Assembly (NCBI GenBank): GCA_030533445.1
Contig: CM060065.1
Coordinates: 5,342,974 to 5,406,973 of the forward strand
Source of the DNA: Cyprinodon diabolis
Taxonomy: Eukaryota; Chordata; Actinopteri; Cyprinodontiformes; Cyprinodontidae
Length of the DNA: 64,000 bases
Direction of reading: 5' to 3'
Positions within the stretch are counted from its first letter, which is position 1, and every line of letters starts with the position of its first letter. This document shows positions 55,636 through 64,000 of the stretch, one piece after another. Under the pieces are notes generated by a model. The model ran no database searches and was not told the DNA's origin. It was given only the letters and a program-made list of their open reading frames with translations. Made by a program: the position numbers and the translations under genes.

Positions 55636-56880
55636 AATTGGCGAGCCAGCCAGGAGCAAAGCAAAAAGGGGACGTCGGACGATCTGCAGGCACCAGCTGG
55701 AAGGCGTGGAACCCCCAAACGGGCCCAGAAATTCATCGGTTAAAGGTGAGCTAATTTGTTATAATTTTCTAAATTAGTGGGGAACCAGCCTCCGGCAACT
55801 GCTTGTGGGTGTCAGGCGTCACAAAGCTCTTCTAAAAGAACCTAGTTTTCCAAATTTAATAAAGTGATTTCCAAATTTGATAAGAATTTATATAAGAATA
55901 TGCCAAAGGCAGACTAAGCTGAGGAAGGGTCCAGGTACGTATGAATGTATATGTATGAATGTATGTTTTAGGTGTTATTAATGTTTGTGTTAAACTGTTC
56001 TGTGTTTGAATTATCTTGTAAATAAGTTAAGCTTAACACGTGTTGTTCTGAGCGGATGATTGGTAAAGGGACAGATTGGTCAAAGCGTTTTGACATAGTC
56101 TGTGGAAGCCATAAATCCGGAACCAATAGTGTGCGCGTGTTACGTGAGGGTATCGGTGACTAAGGTAGTCAGCGTGCTCCACGAGACGGCTTAAGTAGTA
56201 TTAAGGTATTGGAATAAAGGTATTGAGAGGCTAAGCGATAGCCAGGCTAAGGGATAGCCAGAATATTACCGATTAAGCGATAATCGGAGAATAGTACCGC
56301 TCGACCATCCGGAGGATGTCTATGCATTTCCAGTTATCTGGGTGCAGCCGGGGCAGCAGGGAAAAACGTATATGCCACTGTAGGAAACAGTGAGGAAAAG
56401 GAAGAAGTGCACTGTAAATATATATAATCATTTGTCTTGTGTGTCTTTGTTAGTGTGTCGAGTGAAAGAGTTGAGTAACTGAGGGGAAGTAAGGGGTGGG
56501 TGATATTAATAAATAAAGATTATAATATTGATAAAGCTTAAAGATATAATAATAAATTAATAGAAGTAATTAGTACAGAATATAGTTAAAAAGAATAACC
56601 TGAAAATTAATAAGGATTGGAAAACAAAATTGATAACTGAAGGAAAAAACAAAAAAACAAAAAAAAAAACACAAGAGTTATGAGAATGAAATAAATTAAC
56701 AAAATTCCTAAATAAGATTGGAAAAAAATTGTAAGCTTTATAAGATAAAGATATTATAAGTATATATTATTACAAACTATGGTCTACATAAAGTAAAATA
56801 TATAAGGTATAAAATTAGTGAAAGTGCAAAATAAAATTACAAATTTGTTTTATTAAAGATTTTATCTCAAAATTGAAGAG
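55636..56880 (+). mobile_element. Second retroviral leader (provirus B remnant)
   Basis: It repeats 43031-43964, including primer site and splice donors, with about 1% substitutions over the first 780 bases. It also has about 316 bases (56419-56734) that provirus A lacks. At 56880 it joins LTR3 directly; all of gag, pol and env is deleted. Confidence 0.9.
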
Positions 56881-57376
56881 ACTGGGACACAAGGGGGAAC
56901 ACTAGGCCAGACTGACATGGCTTGAAGTAGGGAAAGGATTAGTTTCAACATGTTTGTGATTGAACTGTCATAAGTTTCTGATTTAAGTGCACCAGATGTC
57001 CTCATGGCCTGAGAGACTGCTCTCACAAGAATGTGATGTGGCTACGAATATCATCGTGATTTGCAGATAAATGATAATGTGACCTTTACCAAAGACTGTC
57101 GTTTAAATATATAAAAATATGTTCTGAAGGGGGTTTTCCATTGATAAGAAATGTATAAAAGGGAGCTGTTTTCACCAGTTGTTAGCTGATGCACACCGGT
57201 GACCAGCTCAGTGTGAATATGCTGTTTTTGGCAATAAAGACCCTGGACCTGGACTCAGCTGCCTCTGCCTGAATTTTTGGATCTTAGTTTGAGACTTTTT
57301 CTGCTTTTTAAGAACTTTGAATTTTACAAAACTTAGCTTCAATTTTAAGTTGTCAAGAAGACAATAATAGACGACA
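56881..57376 (+). mobile_element. LTR3, 5'-truncated
   Basis: It matches the last roughly 495 bases of LTR1 (42536-43030) with about eleven substitutions, or 2%, clearly more than LTR1 versus LTR2. It ends AATAGACGACA and satellite follows immediately. The flanking four bases are AATG here and CATG left of LTR1, a possible target duplication with one mismatch. Confidence 0.9.
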
Positions 57377-58505
57377 AATGGTTGGTCCATTAATGGTACT
57401 AGGCTGGTCCTAGGCTGGTCCTTGGTTGGTCCTCGGCTGGTCCTTGGTTGATGCTTGGCTGGTCCTTTGTTGGTCATTGGTTGGTCCTTCGCCTTTCCTT
57501 GGCTGGTCTATGACTGGTCCTTGATTGGTCCTTGGCTGGTCCTTTGCTAGTCCATGGCTGCTCGTTAATTGGTCCTAGGTTGATCCTTGGCTAGGGCTTG
57601 ATTGGTTTTTGATTGACCCTTGGCTGCTCCTTGATTGGTCCCCACTTTCCTTGGATGGTCCTAGGCTAGTCCATTGCTGGTCCTTGACTGATTAATGGCT
57701 GTTCCTTGGTTTGTCCTTGGCTGGTCCATGGGTAGTCCATGTCCGGTCCTTGCTTTTCCTTGGATGGTCCTTGGCTATTCCTTAATTGATCCTAAGATTT
57801 CCCTGGGTTGCTCCTTGATTGGTCCTTAGCTGCTCCTTGATTGGTCCTTGGCCGGTACAGTGCCGGTCCTTCGCTAGCCTTTGGTTAGTCCTTTTCTGGT
57901 GCACAGCCAGTCCTTGGTTGGTCTTTGGCTGGTCCATAACTGGTCCTTGGTTGGTCTTTGGCTAGTCCATAACTGGTCCTGGGCTGGTCCTTGGTTGGTT
58001 TTTAATTGGTCCCTGGTTGGTCCTTGGATTGTCCGTGACTCATCCTTGGCTGGTTCTTGGTTGGTCCTTGGCTGGTCCCCACTTTCCTTGGCTGGTGCAT
58101 CGCTGGTCCTTTGATTATCCTTGGCTGATCCTTGGTTGGCCCACAACTGGTCCTTGGTTGGTTCTTGGGTGGTCCACAGTTGGTCCATGGTTGGTTTATG
58201 GTTGGGTCTTGGCTAGTCCTTGGGTGGTCCATGGCTGGTCCTTGGTTGGTCATTTGCTGGTTCTTGGATGGTCCTTGGTTGGTCCACGACTGGTCCTTGG
58301 TTGGTTCTCTACTGGTCCATGGTTGGTCCATGGTTTATCCTTGGTTGATCCTTGGCTAGTCTTGGCTGGTCCTTGGCAAGTCCATGGTTGGTCCTTAGCC
58401 GGTCCTTGGTTGGTCCTTGGTCGGTCCTTGGTTGGTTCTTGGGTAGTCCTTGGCTGGTCCTTGGTTGGTTCTTGGGTAGTTCTTGAAAGGTCGATGGTTG
58501 GTAAA
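57377..58505 (+). repeat. 11-bp satellite, block 5, same orientation as blocks 1-4
   Basis: CCTTGGYTGGT units with TGCT, TGAT and TAGT variants resume right after LTR3. Confidence 0.9.
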
Positions 58506-61238
58506 GACCAGTCTAGGACCAGGCATTGACTAGCCAAGGAGCAGCCAAGGATCATACGAGGACCAGCCATACACCAGCCAAGGTTATTGGGGACCAGCCA
58601 AAGACCAACCAAGCACCAGCCAAGGACTAACCAAGAGCCAGCCAAGGACGAGCCACGGACACTCCAAGGACCAAGAAGAGACCAACCAAGGAGAAGCCCA
58701 GGATCGGCCGTGGATCAGCCAATGACCGGCAGTGGACCAGCCAAGGAAAAATCAAGGGGCAGCCAAGGAACAATCAAGGAGCAGCCAAGGGCAACCTAAG
58801 GACCAACCAAGGACAATCCAAGGGAAAGCAAGCACCAACCATGGACTAACCATGGACCAGCCAAGGACAAACCAAAGACAAGCCAAGGACCAGCCATTGA
58901 ACAGCCAAGGACCAGCGATCGACTAGCCAAGGACCAACCATGGACCACCCAAGGACCAGCCAAGGACCATCTATGGATCAACTGTGGACCACCCAAAAAC
59001 CAACTAAGGACCAGTCAAGGACCAACCAAGAACAAACCAAGAACCAGCCAAGGACCAACCAAGTACCAGCCAAAGAAAGTTGGGACCAACCAAGAACCAG
59101 CCAAGGTAAGTGGGGAAGAAACAAGGACTTGCCAAGAACCAAACAAGGATCAGCCAAGGACCAACCAAGAACAAACCTTGGACCAGCAAAGGCCGAACCA
59201 AGGACCAGTCGTGGACCAACCAAGAACAAACCAAGAACCAGCAAAGGACCAACCAAGGACCAGCCAAGGAAAGTTGGGACCAACCAAGAACCAGCCAAGG
59301 TAAGTGGGGAAGAAACAAGGACTTGCCAAGAACCAACCAAGGACCAGCCAAGGACCGACCAAGAACAAACCTTGGACCAGCAAAGGCCGAACCAAGGGCC
59401 AACATATGATCAATCAAGGACCAACCAAGGATCAATCAAAGACAGCCAAGTACCAATCAAGGACCAGCCAAGTGCTTGCTAAGGACCAACCCAGAAGCAG
59501 CCAAGGACCAACCAAGGAGTAGCCAAGGATCTGCAAAACACCAACCAAAGAAAAGTCTAGGACCAGCCATGGACCAGCCAAGGACTACCCAAGAACCAAC
59601 CAAGGACCAGTCAAGGACCAACCAAGAACCAGCAAAGGACAGGCCATGGACCAGCCAAGGACCAACCAAGGACAAACCATGGACCAACCAAGGACCAGCC
59701 ATGGACCAGCCTAGGACCAGCCTAGTACCAACAGCCCAGGACTGGCCGTGGATCAGCCAATGACCAGCAAAGGACCGGCCGTTGACAAGCCAAGGACCAA
59801 CCAAGGTAAAAACCATGGACAAACCAAGGACCAGCCATAGACCACCCTAGTACCAACCATGGACCAACCATGGACCAGCCAAGGACTACCTAAGAACCAA
59901 CCAAGGACCGGCCAAGGACCAACCAAGGACCGGAATAAGGACCAAGCATGGACCAGCCAAGAAAAAACCAAGGATCAACCAAGGACCAAGCATGGACCAG
60001 CCATGGACTAGCCAATGACCAACCATGGAACAGCCAAGAACCACCCAAGGACCAGTCTTGGACCAACCAAGAACCAACCAAGAACCAGCAGAGGACAAAC
60101 CAAGGATAAACCAAGGACCGACCAAGAACCAGCCAAGGACCAACCAAGGACATGCCAAGGACCAACCAAGGACAAACCATGGACCAGCCAAGGCCCAACC
60201 AAGTGCCAACCAAGGATTCATCAAGAACCAACCAAGGGACAATCAAGGAGCCGCCAAGGACCAATCAAGGAACAGCCAAGTGCTTGCTAAGGACCAACCA
60301 AGAAGAAGCCAAGGACCAACCAAGGAGTAGCCAAGAACCAACCAAGGAGCAAACAAGGACCTGCCAAATACCAACCAAGGATCATCCAAGGACCAGCCAT
60401 GGACCAGCCTAGGACCAGCCTAGTACCAACAATGGACCAACCATGGACCAGCCAAGGACTACCCAAGAACCAACCAATGACCAGTCAAGGACCAGCCAAG
60501 GACCAACCAAGGACCGGCCAAGGACCAGCCAAGGACCAACCAAGGACCAACCAAGGACATGCCAAGGACCTACCAAGGACCAACCAAGGACACACCATGG
60601 GCCAGCCAAGGCCAAACCAAGGACAGACCACCAGGGACCAACAAAGGACATTCCAAAGCCCAGCCCAGGACTGGCCGTGGATCAGCCAATGACCAGCAAA
60701 GGACCGGCCGTGGACAAGCCAAGGACCTATCAAGGAGCAGCCAAGGGCAAGCTAAGGACCAACCATGGACCAACCAAGGACCAGCCATGGACTAGCCAAG
60801 GACCAACCATGGACCAAAGATGGACCAACCATTGAACAGCCAAGAACCACCCAAGGACCACTCTTGGACCAACCAAGAACCAATCAAGAACCAGCCATGG
60901 ACAAACCAAGGATAAACCAAGGACCAGCCAAGGACATGCCAAGGACCTACCAAGGACCAACCAAGTACAAACCATGGACCAGCCAAAGCCCAATCAAGTG
61001 CCAACCAAGGATTAATCAAGAACCAACCAAGGGACAATCAAGGAGCCGCCAAGGACCAATCAAGGAACAGCCAAGTGCTTGCTAAGGACCAACCAAGAAG
61101 AAGCCAAGGACCAACCAAGGAGTAGCCAAGAACCAACCAAGGAGCAGCCAAGGACCTGCCAAATACCAACCAAGGATCAACCAAGGACCAGCCATGCACA
61201 AGCAAAGGATAGTGGGGACCAGCCATGGACCAGCCTAG
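58506..61238 (-). repeat. 11-bp satellite, block 6, inverted
   Basis: From about 58506 the units read ACCAGCCAAGG on the plus strand, the reverse complement of all earlier blocks. Higher-order copies are visible: 59110-59290 repeats at 59304-59480 (offset about 194), and 60015-60300 repeats near 60800-61090 (offset about 790). The marker appears as AGCCAAGTGCTTGCTAAGG near 59468, 60275 and 61070. Confidence 0.92.
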
Positions 61239-61453
61239 TTTGGATTAACTGAGTGTGCAGCTGTTGCAACTGTCCAGAGGAACTCCATCTGAAGTTAAGT
61301 TATTTTCTCTGTGATATCTCTGTATCTAAGTAACTCTAACTGACTACTTTAAAACATAGCACCTTCTGCTGCACTTTTCTACTGAGCACTTGTCAGTTTC
61401 ACACGGTTTTATTTCTGATAGCAAGGAGTAGCTAGCCTAGCGCTAGCTTAGCA

Positions 61454-62320
61454 TTGCTATGGCTTCTCTCTCTCCCTCCCTTGACTCTTTTCCAACTCTT
61501 CCTTCTTCCTCTCCTCTCTCCTGCTCTCTGTCAGATGTTCAGTTATTCCTCTGCCTCCTTTAGTGAAGATGGGATGTGTAATAAGTGTAGTATTTTTGTA
61601 GCTTTGGAGGCGAGGGTGTCAGAGTTAGAATCCAGGCTTCAGGCTGTTGAACATCCAGGAGTTAAAGTAGGCCCCCCACGTAGCTGTCCTCCAAAAGTGC
61701 CTGAGCAGCCAGGCGATTGGGTAACTGTACGCAGAAAGCGTAGTCGTGGATCTCTGCCCACTGGTCACCACCAACCGGTTCACGTTTCTAACCGGTTTTC
61801 CCCACTCAGTGACACACCCACTGAGAAGCCCACTCTGGTGATTGGCAGCTCCATAGTCAGAAACGTGGCATTAGAGACACCAGGGACCATAGTCAAATGT
61901 TTGCCGGGGGCCAGAACGGGCGACATCAAATCCTACCTGAAACTGCTGGCTAAGGATAAGGTTAAATACAGTAAGATTGTTATTCACGCTGGTGGTAATG
62001 ACACCCGGTTACGCTGATCGGAGGTCACTAAAATTAGTGTTGCTTCGGTGTGTATGTTTGCCAAAAAAATGTCAGACTCCGTAATTTTCTCTGGTCCCCT
62101 CCCTGATATGACCAGTGATGACATGTTTAGCCGCATGTCGTCATTCAACCGCTGGTTGTCTAGGTGGTGTCCTGAAAACAACGTGGGCTACATTAATAAT
62201 TGGCAATCCTTTTGGGGAAAGCCTGGTCTGATTCGGAGAGACGGCATCCATCCCACTTTGGATGATGCAGCTCTTCTTTCTAGGAATCTGGCCACATTTA
62301 TTAGTCCTCCAAAACCCTGA
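61454..62320 (+). pseudogene. LINE ORF1 (esterase-type) with one stop
   Basis: It encodes the same protein as 36855-36109 with an N-terminal extension of about 41 residues (start A-L-C... region, Ser/Leu-rich) visible because this copy is longer. The SGNH blocks G-S-S and G-G-N-D are before, and D-G-I-H-P after, an in-frame TGA at 62015-62017. The other copy has CGA (Arg) there, so the stop looks like CpG deamination. Confidence 0.85.
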
Positions 62321-62329
62321 CCACCCAGG

Positions 62330-64000
62330 GTGCAGACCAGGAAGCAGAGTTGTAGTTTAACACACATCTCTGCAGTTTCTCTACTGTTACCCACTCTTTA
62401 CTCCATCCAGACAGTGTCTTGCCCACGACCAAAATCTAATAAATTAGCAAAGATTCCCAAAGGAGTAAATCATGATAATCTAATTAAATTCAAAATAACT
62501 CCAATTGGGGAAAAAGTTAAAACAATTAAATGCGGTCTGTTTAACATAAGATCGCTTTCCTCTAAAAGTCTGCTAGTTAATGACTTGATTTGTGATAATC
62601 ACATTGACTTGTTTTGCCTTACAGAAACCTGGCTGCAGCAAGAGGATTATGTGAGCATAAATGAGGCAACTCCTTCAAGCTATTTAAATCTTCACATACC
62701 CAGAAGTTCTGGGTGAGGAGGAGGAGTAGCAACAATCTTCCAGTCTGACTTACTGATTACTCCCAAAACAGTTAATACCTACAACTCTTTTGAACATTTA
62801 ACCCTTAATTTCCCTCATCCAAATTTCAAGGCAAGAAAACCTCTTCTTTTTGTAACTTTGTATCGTCCACCAGGTCCTTACTCTGAATTTTTAGATGAGT
62901 TTTCAGAGTTCCTTTCTGATTTGGTATTAAATACTGACAGGGTCATCATAGTGGGAGATTTTAACATCCATGCTGACATTGAAGGCGATAGCTTAAGAGC
63001 AGCCTTTAATGCTATCTTAGACACTATTGGCTTTGTTCAAGTTTGTTCTGATAGTTTTCTGCGTACTGCCTTAGACAATGCAGCTCCCTTGAAAATGAAA
63101 ACCGTTAAAAATAGAAAGCTTGCTCCTTGGTTTAATGCAGAGCTGCAGACTTTGAAGCAAAATGCTAGGAAACTCGAGAGAAAATATCGCTCCACAGGCC
63201 TGCGGGAGTCCTTCCTAGTCTGGAAAAATGGTTTACTGCTGTATAAGAGGACCCTTTGTAAAGCAAGAGCAGCATACTTCTCCTCATTTATAGAGGAGAA
63301 TAAGAATAATCCTAGATTTCTTTTTAATACAGTTGCCAAACTCACCCAGAGCCATAGCTCTGTTTAACCGTCCATTCCACCTGCTCTTAGCAGCAATGAT
63401 TTTATGGGATTCTTTATAAATAAGATTGATCTTATTAAAAATAAGATCATTAGCACTCCTCTATCTACGATTGGTTTGTCTCTGGAGGGTGGGGCAGCAT
63501 CTGAGGTAGTCATACAATCTCAACTGGGTTTAGACTGCTTTGATCCAGTTGAACTTTCAGAATTAGCAAAATTTTTGTCTTCATCTAAGCCTTCAACTTG
63601 TATGTTAGATCCAGTTCCAACCAGGTTATTTAAGGAGGCATTCCCTTTGATCTCCTCCTCCATTTTAGATGTGATTAATCTATCTCTGTTACAGGGATAT
63701 GCACCAAAGGCCTTTAAGGTGGCTGTAATTAAACCTCTGCTGAAGAAACCGTCTCTTGACCTAGATGACTTGGTCAATTATAGACCTATATCCAATCTTC
63801 CTTTCTTATCTAAAATTCTTTAGAAAGTAGTTGCCAAACAAGTGTGCGATCACTTACACCATAATGAACTTTTTGAAGAGTTTCAGTCTGGCTTTAGAGC
63901 TCATCATAGCACTGAAACAGCTCTGGTAAAGGTTGCTAATGATATTCTCATGGCCTCAGATAATGGACTTGTATCTGTGCTCGTCCTGTTGGATCTTAGT
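62330..64000 (+). pseudogene. LINE ORF2, multiply interrupted, 3' incomplete
   Basis: Open pieces: 62330-62716 (start of endonuclease), 62858-63367 (endonuclease to linker, with a deletion removing the S-D-H part), 63404-63823 (linker to RT) and on to the window end (L-D-L-S of motif A). Stops include a TGA at 62714-62716 where the other copy has CGA, a TAA at 63365 and a TAG at 63821. It is non-functional. Confidence 0.85.

Larger units (their letters stand above)
61239..64000 (+). mobile_element. LINE, plus strand, 5' part, running off the window
   Basis: Same family as 32330-36873, with about 330 bases of additional 5' sequence before the point where that copy begins. It carries ORF1, the endonuclease region with an internal deletion of about 310 bp near 63035 (after F-V-Q-V), and RT as far as motif A at the window end. 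Several nonsense changes are listed under the ORF entries. The left edge follows satellite directly. Confidence 0.9.

Noticed and set aside
58506..61238. Long plus-strand frames rich in K-D-Q-P-R-T-N
   Set aside because: They are the same satellite, inverted; repeat artefacts, not a Gln/Pro-rich protein.

Overview
The window is repeat-dense vertebrate DNA, most likely from a teleost fish. The support is the set of element types present: L2/CR1-type LINEs with a two-ORF layout, a tRNA-derived SINE, short inverted-repeat DNA transposons with TTAAAG ends, a Ty3/gypsy-like LTR, and a gamma/epsilon-type endogenous retrovirus primed by tRNA-Arg. I find no convincing single-copy host gene. The species cannot be named from the sequence alone.

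Layout. 1-3320: the 3' part of an LTR retrotransposon, made of a 938-codon open frame of proline-rich tandem repeats, a purine tract and a 470-bp LTR. 3321-23680: mostly AT-rich intergenic sequence carrying LINE 3'-end fragments, four MITE-like inverted-repeat elements, one SINE, a partial LTR and a set of palindromic repeats. 23680-42191: a satellite of about 16 kb built from an 11-bp unit (consensus CCTTGGYTGGT) with higher-order repeats. It is interrupted by a LINE 3' fragment (25833-26392), a nearly complete LINE on the minus strand (32330-36873) and a second-family LINE fragment (40148-42065).

42192-57376: an endogenous retrovirus inserted in the satellite. It has 839-bp LTRs, a tRNA-Arg(ACG) primer site, a broken gag, a long pol reached by UAG readthrough, a nearly open env, and a spliced accessory ORF with a basic, leucine-heptad C-terminus. 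A second leader and a third, truncated LTR follow, so the locus is a recombinant tandem of two proviruses. 57377-61238: the satellite resumes and then flips strand at about 58505. 61239-64000: the 5' part of another LINE copy on the plus strand, running off the window.

The most interesting signal is in the retroviral pol. About 175 extra residues lie between protease and reverse transcriptase and carry two H-x-T-x motifs 64 residues apart. The first sits in an L-H-C-T ... D-x-G-K context that recalls the CNPase/RICH branch of the 2H phosphoesterases. RNase H and integrase (HHCC and an exact DD35E) are intact, but RT motif C reads Y-V-D-I and lacks one of its two catalytic aspartates. The copy is therefore predicted to be dead despite 1,444 open codons.
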